Assembly (NCBI RefSeq): GCF_000702585.1
Contig: NZ_JNIQ01000001.1
Span: 1,617,001-1,681,000, forward strand
Direction of reading: 5' to 3'
From: Exiguobacterium aurantiacum DSM 6208
Lineage (GTDB): Bacteria; Bacillota; Bacilli; Exiguobacteriales; Exiguobacteriaceae
DNA length: 64,000 nucleotides
Below the pieces are notes generated by a model that was not told the DNA's origin, made no database searches, and saw only the letters and a program-made list of their open reading frames with translations. Shown here one piece after another: positions 34,429-43,432 of this stretch. Each line of letters opens with the position of its first letter. Position 1 is the first letter of the stretch. The position numbers were made by a program, and so were the translations under genes.

Positions 34429-35903
34429 TGCAACACGAACAAACGCTCATTTTCGAAGTGTCACGCGCCGGTCGCACTGGCTACAACTTACCGACGCCGA
34501 CCGTGCCCGAAATCGACATCGAGACGCTCTTGCCGGCCTCGATGATTCGCCAAGAGGCGGCCGAACTGCCAGAAGTGTCTGAACTTGATGTCGTCCGTCA
34601 TTACACGTCACTGTCGACGCGTAACCACGGCGTCGACTCCGGTTTCTATCCGCTCGGGTCTTGTACGATGAAGTATAACCCGAAAGTGAATGAAGACATG
34701 GCACGTCTACCTGGATTTGCCCACATTCATCCGCTTCAACCGCTCGAGTCGGTACAAGGGGCGCTCGAGATGATGGTCGACCTGCAAGAACAACTCGCGG
34801 AGATCACCGGAATGGATGAAGTGACGCTCCAACCGGCAGCCGGGGCCCACGGGGAATGGACTGGGCTCATGTTGATCAAAGCGTTCCACCATCATAACGG
34901 AGACACGAATCGGACGAAAGTGCTCGTGCCGGATTCGGCGCACGGGACGAACCCGGCCTCGGCCGTTGTTGCCGGTTTCGAGACGGTGACCGTCAAATCC
35001 GATGAGCGGGGACTCGTCGACCTCGCCGATTTGAAAGCGAAAGTCGGGGAGGATACGGCAGCGCTCATGCTCACGAACCCGAACACGCTCGGGTTGTTCG
35101 AAGCGGACATTCTTGAAATCGCCAAAGTCGTCCATGAAGCGGGCGGCAAGCTTTATTACGACGGGGCCAACTCGAACGCGATTTTAGGCATCGCGCGCCC
35201 GGGGGACATGGGCTTTGACGTCGTCCACTTGAATTTGCATAAGACGTTCACAGGACCGCATGGCGGCGGTGGGCCCGGTTCAGGTCCCGTCGGTGTCAAA
35301 CGTGACTTGATTCCATACTTGCCGACGCCGATTGTGACAAAAGCGGATGCGGGTTACACGCTCGACTATGACCGTCCGCAGTCGATCGGCCGCATCAAGC
35401 CGTTTTACGGCAACTTCGGGATCAATGTCCGTGCTTACAGCTACATCAAGACGATGGGGGCAGAAGGATTGACGCGCGTGTCGCGCGAAGCGGTGCTCAA
35501 TGCCAACTATATGTTTGCCCGTCTGAAAGACGCGTTCGACGTGCCGTATGACACGTACTGTAAACATGAGTTCGTCTTGTCCGGCAAACGCCAAAAAGCG
35601 CTCGGTGTGCGGACGCTCGATATCGCCAAACGACTGCTCGATTTCGGCTATCATCCACCGACGATCTACTTCCCGCTCAACGTCGAGGAGTGCATCATGG
35701 TCGAGCCGACAGAGACGGAATCAAAAGAGACGCTCGATGCGTTCTGCGATGCGATGCTCCAAATTGTGAAAGAAGCAGAAGAGAATCCAGAGATCGTGCA
35801 GACGGCGCCTCATACGACGGTCGTCAAGCGACTCGATGAGACGCTCGCTGCCCGGAAACCGGTCTTGAAATACGATCGGCGCCAACCGTCTTCTATCAAT
35901 TGA
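34428..35903 (+). CDS. gcvPB: glycine dehydrogenase (decarboxylating) subunit 2
   Basis: A 491-residue subunit that carries the PLP lysine, in [13 protein letters not shown] near residue 270. Other conserved elements are [13 protein letters not shown] near residue 69 and PAAGAHGEW near residue 130. With subunit 1 it forms the active P protein. The substrate H protein gene is not in this window. The gene ends the operon, with a strong terminator 4 bases after the stop codon. Confidence 0.95.
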   Translation: MQHEQTLIFEVSRAGRTGYNLPTPTVPEIDIETLLPASMIRQEAAELPEVSELDVVRHYTSLSTRNHGVDSGFYPLGSCTMKYNPKVNEDMARLPGFAHIHPLQPLESVQGALEMMVDLQEQLAEITGMDEVTLQPAAGAHGEWTGLMLIKAFHHHNGDTNRTKVLVPDSAHGTNPASAVVAGFETVTVKSDERGLVDLADLKAKVGEDTAALMLTNPNTLGLFEADILEIAKVVHEAGGKLYYDGANSNAILGIARPGDMGFDVVHLNLHKTFTGPHGGGGPGSGPVGVKRDLIPYLPTPIVTKADAGYTLDYDRPQSIGRIKPFYGNFGINVRAYSYIKTMGAEGLTRVSREAVLNANYMFARLKDAFDVPYDTYCKHEFVLSGKRQKALGVRTLDIAKRLLDFGYHPPTIYFPLNVEECIMVEPTETESKETLDAFCDAMLQIVKEAEENPEIVQTAPHTTVVKRLDETLAARKPVLKYDRRQPSSIN

Positions 35904-35906
35904 ACG

Positions 35907-35938
35907 AAACCCACTCGTCGTGAACGAGTGGGTTTTTG
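35907..35938. terminator. terminator of the gcv operon
   Basis: AAACCCACTCGT (35907-35918) pairs with 35924-35935, followed by T residues. Confidence 0.85.
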
Positions 35939-36031
35939 TGTCGCCTACCATCCGGGTGACAGACAGTCACAAAAAATCGAACGAAAGGTTGGTGCCGCCG
36001 TTGATCGCCAACTCGTCTTGAGCCTAAATGA

Positions 36032-36073
36032 AAACAAGCGTCGCGCCAACAGAAGTTGGGGCAACGCTTGTTT
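36032..36073 (-). terminator. terminator of the rhodanese gene (minus strand)
   Basis: AAACAAGCGT (36032-36041) pairs with 36064-36073, with an inner CCAAC-AGAA-GTTGG hairpin. T residues follow on the minus strand. Confidence 0.75.
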
Positions 36074-36079
36074 CTCGGG

Positions 36080-36460
36080 TCAGCCTTTTTTGACTTTCCC
36101 TTTCCATTGTTTGAATCCGCCCTCGAGCATGTAAATGTCGGTGAATCCGTTTTTCATGAGCAGTTTGGCTGCTTGGTTCGAACGGGATTTACCTTGGCAG
36201 TACATGAGGATCGGTTGATCTTTCCGGAGCTCTTTCATGCGGAGCTTCATTTGGCCGACCGGGATGTTTCGCGCACCGGTGATATGGCCGCCTTTATACT
36301 CGTTCGGTTCGCGGACGTCGATGAGTTGGCCTTTTCGGAGTGAGGCGCGGAATTCTTCTTGCTTCATTTTTTTCAAACCGCGCGCCGGCATAAAACGCCA
36401 GACGATGTATGCGATGAGTGCACCCCAAAGGATGATGACGAGGATTGTTTCAATTCCCAT
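36080..36460 (-). CDS. yqhL: membrane-anchored rhodanese-like protein (YqhL)
   Basis: A 126-residue protein with an N-terminal membrane helix (residues 3-22) and a cytoplasmic rhodanese domain from about residue 32. The active-site loop is CQGKSRSN, with the sulfur-accepting Cys near residue 97, and the motif DVREPNEYKGGHI is present. It may carry persulfide sulfur, with an unknown acceptor. It corresponds to B. subtilis YqhL by position. It is divergent from mntR. Confidence 0.88.
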   Translation of the reverse strand: MGIETILVIILWGALIAYIVWRFMPARGLKKMKQEEFRASLRKGQLIDVREPNEYKGGHITGARNIPVGQMKLRMKELRKDQPILMYCQGKSRSNQAAKLLMKNGFTDIYMLEGGFKQWKGKVKKG

Positions 36461-36624
36461 TACTGTTCTTCCTTTCTCTACTTGAAGTTACCATCCTCCA
36501 TTATAAAGAATATAAGGTCGTGAGACAACGACTGACTCATTGATTTCCTGCTGTGACTTTCGGTTTCCTGTCGGTTACGCTAAAATGGAGGTTGGATAAC
36601 GGAACTGAAGGGGAGGCCACGCCC

Positions 36625-37053
36625 ATGCCGACACCGAGTATGGAAGATTACTTAGAACGTATATATTTATTAATGACGGAGAAAGGGTATGCCCGAGTAT
36701 CCGATATTGCTGAACATTTAGGGGTGCATCCTTCCTCAGTCACGAAAATGGTACAAAAACTCGACCGTGAAGAGTATTTGGTGTATGAAAAATATCGAGG
36801 TCTCATGCTGACGGGTAAAGGGCAAAAGATCGGAAAACGACTTGTCGAGCGGCATGCGATGCTCGAATCGTTTCTGCGACTCATCGGGGTGGATGAGGCC
36901 GATGTGTATGAGGATGTCGAGGGAATCGAACACCATTTGAGCTCGAACACGCTCGACTGTATGACCCGTTTCGTAGAGTTTTTTGAAGACAAGCCCGAGT
37001 TGATGGAACAGTTCCACCAGTTTCAACAATTGAAGCGGACGCAAGACGAATAA
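36625..37053 (+). CDS. mntR: manganese-responsive transcriptional regulator MntR
   Basis: A 142-residue DtxR-family repressor. The winged helix (residues 1-70) includes the recognition helix [12 protein letters not shown], and the dimerisation helices follow. Manganese ligands are visible: Asp8 in MEDYLE, Glu11, His77 in ERHAML, and EGIEHH with Glu and His near residues 99-103. Mn-loaded MntR represses manganese uptake genes. The ATG at 36625 gives the family N-terminus and follows AAGGGGAGG; an upstream extension lacks support. Confidence 0.94.
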   Translation: MPTPSMEDYLERIYLLMTEKGYARVSDIAEHLGVHPSSVTKMVQKLDREEYLVYEKYRGLMLTGKGQKIGKRLVERHAMLESFLRLIGVDEADVYEDVEGIEHHLSSNTLDCMTRFVEFFEDKPELMEQFHQFQQLKRTQDE

Positions 37054-37060
37054 TGAACGG

Positions 37061-37096
37061 GTGGCACCTAATGACGTAGAGGGTGCCGCTTTTTTT
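37061..37096 (+). terminator. terminator of mntR
   Basis: GTGGCACC (37061-37068) pairs with 37082-37089 with one wobble, followed by seven T residues. Confidence 0.78.
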
Positions 37097-37167
37097 GTCG
37101 AAAAAACTTCTAAAACCGAACGATTTTGATGTTATTGTGAAAGATATGTGGTTTTTAACTGGATGTG

Positions 37168-37218
37168 TGATAGAATGAGGGCTGGATAGATGATGGAGGG
37201 GGTGACGGCGTACAATCG
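37168..37218 (+). promoter_or_regulatory. extended -10 promoter and unusual leader of hpt
   Basis: TGATAGAAT (37168-37176) is an extended -10. Downstream, the ribosome binding site GGAGGGGG (37195-37202) is 24 bases from the ATG at 37227. A small hairpin, GGCG (37206) with CGCC (37216), lies between them and would shorten the effective distance. Confidence 0.5.
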
Positions 37219-37226
37219 CCGGAAAC

Positions 37227-37754
37227 ATGGACATACACATTAAAGGAAAATTATTTGATGAAGCTCAAATTAAACAACGAGTGAAAGAACTCGCTGAACA
37301 AATTGAACGAGATGCGGCCGGGACGCCAATCGTCCTTGTCGCCGTATTGAAAGGGTCGATGGTGTTCGCGGCGGATCTCATGCGGCAAATGACAGGCAGT
37401 GTTCAGCTCGACACTGTCGCCGCCTCGTCTTATGGAAAGAAATCGGTCTCGAGCGGGAACGTCCAACTTCGGAAAGACCTTGACCTCGATGTCGAAGGAA
37501 AGTATGTCGTCATCATCGAAGACATTATCGACACGGGTCAAACGCTCAAATTCTTATGTCAGCACATGACGTTACATCAGCCGGGTGAGTTGAAGATTTG
37601 TACGCTGCTCGATAAACCGGCCCGTCGCCTTGTGACGCTTGACGCCGATTACGTCGGTTTTGAGATCCCTGATGAGTTCGTGATCGGTTACGGGATCGAC
37701 TACGCCGAACAGTATCGAAACTTGCCATATATCGGATTTGTCGAGACCGATTGA
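37227..37754 (+). CDS. hpt: hypoxanthine phosphoribosyltransferase
   Basis: A 175-residue purine salvage enzyme that makes IMP or GMP from hypoxanthine or guanine and PRPP. The PRPP-binding motif VVIIEDIIDTGQTL lies near residue 90, and the flexible-loop Ser-Tyr pair is in AASSYGK. The family has about 180 residues. Bacillales usually carry hpt between tilS and ftsH, so this may be an extra copy or a relocation. The ATG has no close ribosome binding site; the likely one is separated by a hairpin. A bidirectional terminator follows. Confidence 0.92.
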   Translation: MDIHIKGKLFDEAQIKQRVKELAEQIERDAAGTPIVLVAVLKGSMVFAADLMRQMTGSVQLDTVAASSYGKKSVSSGNVQLRKDLDLDVEGKYVVIIEDIIDTGQTLKFLCQHMTLHQPGELKICTLLDKPARRLVTLDADYVGFEIPDEFVIGYGIDYAEQYRNLPYIGFVETD

Positions 37755-37758
37755 ACGG

Positions 37759-37796
37759 AAAAAGAGGATGACACGCGCCTGTGTCATCCTCTTTTT
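37759..37796. terminator. bidirectional terminator between hpt and yqhP
   Basis: A 16-base arm (37759-37774) pairs with 37781-37796, with A and T runs at the outer ends. Confidence 0.9.
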
Positions 37797-37797
37797 G

Positions 37798-38208
37798 TTA
37801 CATATTCGCTTTCTTTTTCTTTTTGCCTTTTTTTCCTTCGATGACGGTGAGACGAGGTCCGTCCGTCCGGTTCAATGAAGAACGTTTCGAAAGTTTCGTC
37901 ACGTTCGACCCTGGTTTCGCCTTCGTTTTTTTCTTCGTTGCCGCCGACGGCTTCACTTGGGGCGCGTTCGGCCGTTGCATCCGCTTCTTCGAGGCTTGGG
38001 CCGTCTTCCGATAGCGCATATCTTCAGCCGAGATTTTAGGCGCCATGAATACTTTGTAGATCACATAAAAGATTAACCCGAAAATACCGATGAAAAGTAA
38101 CTGTCTGAACAACCGACCCGGTTCGGTCGCAAGCATGTGACCGACCCCGATGAACCCTAAGATGAACACGATAATCGCTGCGGTCGAACCGATTCTTTGT
38201 CTGATCAT
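37798..38208 (-). CDS. yqhP: SA1362/YqhP family membrane protein
   Basis: A 136-residue protein with two N-terminal membrane helices (about residues 9-26 and 34-53) and a long, highly basic tail that ends in a run of lysines. The family (SA1362, YqhP) is conserved in Firmicutes without known function. The tail could bind nucleic acid or acidic lipid. It lies 15 bases downstream of yqhQ and is probably co-transcribed. Convergent with hpt. Confidence 0.82.
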   Translation of the reverse strand: MIRQRIGSTAAIIVFILGFIGVGHMLATEPGRLFRQLLFIGIFGLIFYVIYKVFMAPKISAEDMRYRKTAQASKKRMQRPNAPQVKPSAATKKKTKAKPGSNVTKLSKRSSLNRTDGPRLTVIEGKKGKKKKKANM

Positions 38209-38223
38209 GGCGTTTCCTCCTCT

Positions 38224-39165
38224 TTAACCCTCTCTTGTGACGGCCGGTTGTATAGTCTCGGCACGTTCCCACGTCTCGAACGCTTCGATGGCGACACGGA
38301 TCTGCTCGTCGTTCGGCTCACGCGTCGTCAAAAGCTGGAGCGAGAGTCCAGGTTTGCCGAGGACAGATAAATAACGATGGTCGCGGAAGCGATTCGTGAA
38401 TTGCAACACTTCGAACGAGATGCCGATCACAACCGGTAGCAATGCGATGCGGCTGACGAGTCGGACCCATAACGGGTCGATTGGGACGATCATGTACACG
38501 CCGATGCCGACGAATACGGTGAACAAGATGAAACTCGACCCGCAACGGTAATGTAACCGTGAGCTGGTCCGAACGTTCTCGACCGTGACCGGTCGACCGG
38601 ACTCGTAACAGTTGATCACTTTATGCTCGGCACCATGGTATTGAAACACTCGTTTGATTAACGGTGTCAACGAAATCAAATACAAATAGCTGAGCAGCAA
38701 TACTAATTTTATTCCCCCTTCAAGGAGGTTTTGAATCACGTGTCCGGATAATGCCGGCACGTTTTGAAACATGGCGGCCAAAAGTGCCGGGGTGACGTTG
38801 AAGATCAGCTTCCCGAACACGTAGGAGATGACGCCGACGATGGCGATCATGAGCACCATGAAAATATTTTGTTTTTGCTCCGGTTTCTCGACCTCATCTT
38901 CACTCGGGTCGACATCATAGCGGTCGCTCGCGAACGTCATATGGGCCGATCCGTTCTTTAACGATTCGTACAGTGCGACGATTCCGCGCAGGAACGGGAC
39001 TCTCTTAAGGGATTGGACCCACGGGACGAGGATGCGGGGTTGGTTGAACGTTTCAATCGACCCGTCTTTGCGTCGAATCGCCGATGCGCTCTCGGTCCGC
39101 CCTTGAAACATCACACCTTCGACGAGCGCCTGCCCGCCGACAGGGATGGATGGTTTAGTTGTCAT
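38224..39165 (-). CDS. yqhQ: DUF1385 membrane protein (YqhQ)
   Basis: A 313-residue protein with about four membrane helices between residues 105 and 250. The conserved N-terminus VGGQALVEGVMF(Q/R)G and the central motif FQYHGAEHKVINCYE are characteristic of DUF1385, whose role is unclear; the conserved His and Glu residues suggest metal or catalytic chemistry. It is the first gene of the yqhQ-yqhP unit and divergent from aroQ, as in B. subtilis. Confidence 0.88.
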   Translation of the reverse strand: MTTKPSIPVGGQALVEGVMFQGRTESASAIRRKDGSIETFNQPRILVPWVQSLKRVPFLRGIVALYESLKNGSAHMTFASDRYDVDPSEDEVEKPEQKQNIFMVLMIAIVGVISYVFGKLIFNVTPALLAAMFQNVPALSGHVIQNLLEGGIKLVLLLSYLYLISLTPLIKRVFQYHGAEHKVINCYESGRPVTVENVRTSSRLHYRCGSSFILFTVFVGIGVYMIVPIDPLWVRLVSRIALLPVVIGISFEVLQFTNRFRDHRYLSVLGKPGLSLQLLTTREPNDEQIRVAIEAFETWERAETIQPAVTREG

Positions 39166-39244
39166 ACGTTTTCCTCGATTCTACCAGTAGTATAGTTGAA
39201 TTATACCGTGATTCGGCATAAAAACGAAACCTCAGGCGACACGA

Positions 39245-39274
39245 TTCACGCTCTCCGCATAAATTTGTTACAAT
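39245..39274 (+). promoter_or_regulatory. promoter of the aroQ operon
   Basis: TTCACG (39245-39250) and TACAAT (39269-39274) are 18 bases apart, with a TGT extension before the -10. Confidence 0.55.
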
Positions 39275-39304
39275 AGAAGCGACTTGACGAAGGGGGAATG
39301 AAGG

Positions 39305-39742
39305 TTGCGTATTCTTGTGTTGAACGGACCGAATTTGAATTTGCTCGGATTACGGGAACCGGACGTATATGGGGACGTGTCGTTAAAAGGACTTGCGAGC
39401 GCTTTATTGCTCGCGGCACCGCAAGAAGTTGAGTTCACGTTCATCCAATCCAATCACGAAGGTGAGTTGATTGATGCGTTGCACGATGCGTTCGATTACG
39501 AAGGCGTCATTTTCAATGCCGGTGCCTATACGCATACGTCGATCGCGCTTCGTGACGCGATCGCGGCCATCCCCGCCCCTGTCGTCGAAGTACATATCTC
39601 GAACGTGCATGCGCGTGAGCCGTTCCGTCATGAATCGAAGCTTGCCGGCGTCTGTCTCGGCGTCATCAGCGGATTCGGCTTGACGAGTTATACGCTCGCG
39701 CTCCATGCACTGATCGAACACTGGAGGAATCGACATGATTGA
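39305..39742 (+). CDS. aroQ: 3-dehydroquinate dehydratase, type II
   Basis: A 145-residue enzyme of the shikimate pathway that dehydrates 3-dehydroquinate; type II enzymes form dodecamers. The signature LNGPNLNLLG is at residues 5-14, the catalytic Tyr is in PDVYGD, and ISNVHAREPFRH holds the catalytic His region. The TTG start is supported by AGGGGGA 8 bases upstream and by the family N-terminus. It overlaps the peptidase gene by 8 bases. Confidence 0.93.
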   Translation: MRILVLNGPNLNLLGLREPDVYGDVSLKGLASALLLAAPQEVEFTFIQSNHEGELIDALHDAFDYEGVIFNAGAYTHTSIALRDAIAAIPAPVVEVHISNVHAREPFRHESKLAGVCLGVISGFGLTSYTLALHALIEHWRNRHD

Positions 39743-40805
39743 ACGCGTCAGTAAGTTACAACGTGCATTGGCAGCTAACGGGATCGACGGACTTCTCGTG
39801 ACGAAACGGGAGAACATCCGCTATTTATCTGGCTTTACTGGATCGAGTGGCGTCGTGCTCATCACGGCCGAGAAAGCGAGTTTCATTACGGATTTCCGCT
39901 ACACGGAGCAAGCTGCAAGCCAAGTGAAAGGCTATGACATCGTCGAGCTCGACACGTCGCTCATCAAATCGGTGAGTGACATCGTGACACGTGAAGCGGT
40001 CAAACGCCTCGGGATCGAGCAAGATGACATGACTGTCGGTCTTTATCGCACGTATGAAAAAGAAGTGACAGCTGAACTCGTCGAGACGTCGGGAATCGTT
40101 GAAAAGCTACGCTTGATTAAGGATGAGGCAGAGCTTAAGATAATGAAGGAAGCTGCGGCGATTGCCGATGCGGCTTTCGAACATATCCAAACGTTCATCC
40201 GTCCGGGTCGTACCGAGAAAGAAGTCGCGAACGAACTCGAAATGTTCATGCGCGGTCAAGGGGCGGATTCGTCTTCGTTCGATATGATCGTTGCCTCGGG
40301 ATGGCGTTCGGCGCTCCCGCACGGTGTGGCGAGCGACAAAGTGATCGAAGCAGGGGAACTCGTGACGCTCGACTTCGGGGCATACTACAAAGGGTACTGC
40401 TCAGATATTACGCGCACGCTCGCGGTCGGAACGATTTCCGATGAGCTACGCAACATTTACGACACGGTGCTTCGGGCCCAACTCGCAGGTGTGGCGGGCA
40501 CGAGAGCCGGCATTTCAGGGATCGAGGCGGACGCGTTGACGCGTGACGTCATCAAAGAAGCCGGATTCGGTGAATACTTCGGACACTCGACTGGTCACGG
40601 TCTCGGTATGGAAGTCCATGAGGCACCGGGCCTGTCGTTCCGCTCAGAGACGATTTTGGAACCGGGGATGGTCGTCACGATTGAGCCGGGCATTTACATC
40701 GCTGGCGTCGGTGGTTGCCGCATCGAGGACGATGTCGTGATCACGGAAGACGGATGTGTTCGTCTCACGCAATCGCCAAAAGAGTTAATCACGATCGAGG
40801 CGTAA
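39735..40805 (+). CDS. yqhT: M24 family Xaa-Pro aminopeptidase (YqhT)
   Basis: A 356-residue aminopeptidase P-like enzyme that removes N-terminal residues before proline. A creatinase-like N-terminal domain (residues 1-125) is followed by the pita-bread domain. Dinuclear metal ligands are in LDFGAYYKGYCSDITR (two Asp), TGHGLG (His), and the Glu of EPGIY and RIEDDV. The ATG overlaps aroQ. It sits just upstream of efp, a conserved pairing; EF-P helps translate proline-rich sequences. Confidence 0.92.
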   Translation: MIERVSKLQRALAANGIDGLLVTKRENIRYLSGFTGSSGVVLITAEKASFITDFRYTEQAASQVKGYDIVELDTSLIKSVSDIVTREAVKRLGIEQDDMTVGLYRTYEKEVTAELVETSGIVEKLRLIKDEAELKIMKEAAAIADAAFEHIQTFIRPGRTEKEVANELEMFMRGQGADSSSFDMIVASGWRSALPHGVASDKVIEAGELVTLDFGAYYKGYCSDITRTLAVGTISDELRNIYDTVLRAQLAGVAGTRAGISGIEADALTRDVIKEAGFGEYFGHSTGHGLGMEVHEAPGLSFRSETILEPGMVVTIEPGIYIAGVGGCRIEDDVVITEDGCVRLTQSPKELITIEA

Positions 40806-40834
40806 GCCTCGTCTGAAATTAGGAGGAAATCAAT

Positions 40835-41401
40835 ATGGTATCAGTTAACGATTTGAAAACAGGCTTAACGGTCAAAACGTCAGACGGTTCAATTTGGCAA
40901 GTCATCGAGTTCCAGCACGTCAAGCCAGGTAAAGGGGCCGCTTTCGTCCGGACGAAGATGCGTAACTTGCGCACAGGCGCCATCCAAGAGACGACGTTCC
41001 GCGGCGGCGAGCGCATCGAACGGGCCCACATCGAACGCAAACGTATGCAATATCTCTATCCGATGGGGGACACGTACGTGTTCATGGACAATGAATCGTA
41101 CGAGCAACTCGAATTGACGAGCGAACAAGTAAAAGCGGCACTCCCTTACATGCTTGAAAACATGGAAGTGAGCATCGCGGACTACAACGGCGAGATTCTC
41201 GGGATCGAACTTCCGACGACGGTCGTCTTGACGATCGTCGAGGCCGATCCGGGCGTTAAAGGCGATACGGCTTCGAACGTGAAGAAGAACGCGACGGTCG
41301 AAACGGGCCACATCATCCAAGTGCCGCTCTTCATCGAGCCGGGTGAAAAAGTCACGGTCGACACACGGACTGGTGAGTTCACGGGCCGTTATAACGGGTA
41401 A
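40835..41401 (+). CDS. efp: elongation factor P
   Basis: A 188-residue translation factor with three beta-barrel domains that rescues ribosomes stalled at proline runs. The modified-lysine loop is VKPGKGAAF, with Lys33; in Bacillus the equivalent Lys receives 5-aminopentanol. The C-terminal signature [14 protein letters not shown] is intact. TAGGAGGAA lies before the ATG. It is followed by a strong hairpin terminator, so accB is transcribed separately. Confidence 0.96.
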   Translation: MVSVNDLKTGLTVKTSDGSIWQVIEFQHVKPGKGAAFVRTKMRNLRTGAIQETTFRGGERIERAHIERKRMQYLYPMGDTYVFMDNESYEQLELTSEQVKAALPYMLENMEVSIADYNGEILGIELPTTVVLTIVEADPGVKGDTASNVKKNATVETGHIIQVPLFIEPGEKVTVDTRTGEFTGRYNG

Positions 41402-41405
41402 TATC

Positions 41406-41441
41406 AAGAGTGTCCATTCTTCGGAATGGGCACTCTTTTTT
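41406..41441 (+). terminator. terminator of efp
   Basis: A 14-base-pair stem (41406-41419 with 41424-41437) with a TTCG loop, then a T run. Confidence 0.92.
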
Positions 41442-41445
41442 GTCG

Positions 41446-41474
41446 TTGCATTCACTGGTCTGACCAGTTATAGT
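41446..41474 (+). promoter_or_regulatory. accBC promoter with a perfect palindrome in the spacer
   Basis: TTGCAT (41446-41451) and TATAGT (41469-41474) are 17 bases apart. The spacer holds ACTGGTC-T-GACCAGT (41454-41468), a perfect 7-1-7 palindrome. It fits the GntR/FadR-subfamily operator pattern TNGTNNNACNA and nearly equals the E. coli FadR consensus. A bound protein would block polymerase. Confidence 0.7.
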
Positions 41475-41483
41475 AGAGTAGAG

Positions 41484-41501
41484 TTTAGTACCAGGTATAA
41501 A
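41484..41501 (+). promoter_or_regulatory. FapR-like element just downstream of the accBC promoter
   Basis: TTTAGTACCAGGTATAAA begins about 10 bases after the -10. The left half (TTAGTACC) matches the left half of FapR sites; the right half is degenerate. A 16-base part recurs exactly in buk. FapR senses malonyl-CoA, the product of acetyl-CoA carboxylase. Confidence 0.45.
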
Positions 41502-41515
41502 CAGGGGGTATATTC

Positions 41516-41968
41516 ATGCAAATCGATCATATTAAAGAGCTGATGGAATTGCTCGACCAGACATCAATCCACGAGATGGAGCTTGAGACGTCTGAGTTCA
41601 AGTTATCATTGAAAAAAGAAGCGGCCCCGCAAATCGTCACACAAGCCGCGCAAGCAGTCCCGGTCACTCCGGTTGCCGCACCTGTCGTAACAAACGATGT
41701 GGAAGAAGTGGCTGAACCCGTTGCCGCACCAGCATATAAAACAATCACGTCACCGATGGTCGGGACGTTTTACTCACGTCCCGCGCCTGACAAAGAAGCG
41801 TTCGTCAAAGTCGGGGATCGGGTCGAGGCCGGTCAAGTCGTCTGTATATTAGAGGCGATGAAACTGTTCAACGACGTCGAAACGGAAATCGGCGGCGAAA
41901 TCGTCGAAATGCTCGTGGCCGATGGTGACTTGGTCGAATATGGGCAAGCGCTCTTCAGCGTGAAGTGA
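41516..41968 (+). CDS. accB: biotin carboxyl carrier protein of acetyl-CoA carboxylase
   Basis: A 150-residue carrier whose biotin moves carboxyl groups from AccC to the transferase AccAD to form malonyl-CoA for fatty acid synthesis. The biotinyl Lys is Lys116 in LEAMKLF. The biotinyl domain (residues about 75-150) follows an Ala/Pro/Val-rich linker. The family thumb and MVGTFYSRP are present. The ATG follows AGGGGGTA. Upstream are a strong promoter and two candidate operators. accC begins 8 bases after the stop. Confidence 0.95.
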   Translation: MQIDHIKELMELLDQTSIHEMELETSEFKLSLKKEAAPQIVTQAAQAVPVTPVAAPVVTNDVEEVAEPVAAPAYKTITSPMVGTFYSRPAPDKEAFVKVGDRVEAGQVVCILEAMKLFNDVETEIGGEIVEMLVADGDLVEYGQALFSVK

Positions 41969-41975
41969 GGTCGGC

Positions 41976-43319
41976 ATGAAACTATTAATAGCAAACCGCG
42001 GGGAAATCGCGGTGCGGATCATCCGTGCGGCCAAAGAACTGAACATCCCGACCGTCGCCGTCTTCTCTGAGGCTGACCGGGAGGCACTCCATGTCAAGCT
42101 AGCCGATGAGGCGTACTGCATCGGGCCGAACCCGTCCAAAGACTCTTATTTGAACATCCCGAATATCTTGTCGGTCGCGTGCGCGGTCGATGCGACGATG
42201 ATTCATCCGGGATATGGTTTTTTGGCCGAAAACGCCGAGTTCGCCGAGATGAGTGAGGCGTGCGGCATCCAGTTCGTCGGACCGAGCAGTTATGCGATTC
42301 GAAAAATGGGCATTAAAGATGAGGCGAAGCGGACGATGATCGAGTCAGGTGTACCGGTCGTCCCGGGATCGAGCGGCGTCGTCACAGATGGCGAGGCGAT
42401 CGAGCTCGCCCGTGAGATCGGCTACCCGGTCATCATCAAAGCGACGGCCGGTGGTGGCGGACGCGGCATCCGTGTCGCTTTCGATGAGGAAGAGCTCATC
42501 AAAGGACTCAGTGCCACGCGTAAAGAGGCGAAGCAGGCGTTCGGGAACGGGGACGTCTATTTAGAGAAATATATCGAGTCGTTCCGACACGTCGAAGTGC
42601 AAGTGCTCGCTGACCAATACGGCAACGTCATCCATCTCGGGGAACGCGACTGTACGATCCAGCGTCGGATGCAGAAACTCGTCGAAGAAGCGCCGTCACC
42701 GGCGATCGATGAGACGACTCGCCGGGCGATAGGGGATGCGGCCGTGAAAGCGGCGAAAGCGATCCAATACTCCGGCGCCGGGACGATTGAGTTCATCTAC
42801 GTCCCTGAAGTGAATGAATTTTATTTCATGGAGATGAACACGCGCATCCAAGTCGAACATCCGGTCACCGAGATGATCACCGGATTCGACCTTGTCCAAG
42901 CCCAGCTTGAGGTCGCGCTCGGTCACCCGCTCGCCATCTCGCAAGAGGATATCGTTTTCTCGGGCCACTCGATCGAATGTCGCATCAATGCCGAAGACCC
43001 GTTCGCGGACTTCCGTCCGATGGCGGGAAAAATCGACCAGTACATCGTTCCTGGCGGGATGGGCGTGCGCGTCGACAGCGGGCTCTATGCCGGCGCAGTC
43101 ATCCCGCCGTTCTATGATTCGATGGTCGCGAAGCTGATCGTCCACGCCCCGACGCGGGAAGAGGCGATCGCGAAAATGCTCCGCGCCCTCGACGAATTCA
43201 CGGTATCGGGCATCCATACGACGATCCCGTTCCATCAACAAGTGATGACACACGAGCGCTTCCGGACAGGCACGTTCGACACGAAATTTGTCGAAAAAGA
43301 AATGACGCTCTCCAAATGA
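41976..43319 (+). CDS. accC: biotin carboxylase subunit of acetyl-CoA carboxylase
   Basis: A 447-residue ATP-grasp enzyme that carboxylates the biotin on AccB with bicarbonate. The glycine-rich ATP loop ([11 protein letters not shown]) is near residue 155, the catalytic Glu/Arg region is [14 protein letters not shown] near residue 285, and RCTIQRR-type motif [11 protein letters not shown] near residue 226. AccA and AccD are not in this window. The gene ends with a strong terminator; the Asp23-family gene that often follows accC in Bacillus is absent. Confidence 0.96.
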   Translation: MKLLIANRGEIAVRIIRAAKELNIPTVAVFSEADREALHVKLADEAYCIGPNPSKDSYLNIPNILSVACAVDATMIHPGYGFLAENAEFAEMSEACGIQFVGPSSYAIRKMGIKDEAKRTMIESGVPVVPGSSGVVTDGEAIELAREIGYPVIIKATAGGGGRGIRVAFDEEELIKGLSATRKEAKQAFGNGDVYLEKYIESFRHVEVQVLADQYGNVIHLGERDCTIQRRMQKLVEEAPSPAIDETTRRAIGDAAVKAAKAIQYSGAGTIEFIYVPEVNEFYFMEMNTRIQVEHPVTEMITGFDLVQAQLEVALGHPLAISQEDIVFSGHSIECRINAEDPFADFRPMAGKIDQYIVPGGMGVRVDSGLYAGAVIPPFYDSMVAKLIVHAPTREEAIAKMLRALDEFTVSGIHTTIPFHQQVMTHERFRTGTFDTKFVEKEMTLSK

Positions 43320-43324
43320 CGACG

Positions 43325-43365
43325 ACCAGGAAGCCCGAACATTATTTCGGGTTTCCTGGTTTTTT
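43325..43365 (+). terminator. terminator of accBC
   Basis: A 14- to 15-base-pair stem (43325-43339 with 43346-43360) and T run. Confidence 0.9.
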
Positions 43366-43432
43366 GTACTGAATTTATGAGTGCTTTGTGCTAAACTATC
43401 TCAATGAAAGCAAGCAAAAGGAGAGTATCTGA

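Noticed and set aside
37096-37102. TGTCGAA, a perfect 0A box after mntR
   Set aside because: It lies in the terminator tail; a 7-base word of this kind occurs about every 8 kb by chance on both strands. The same holds for the copy at 50060-50066.
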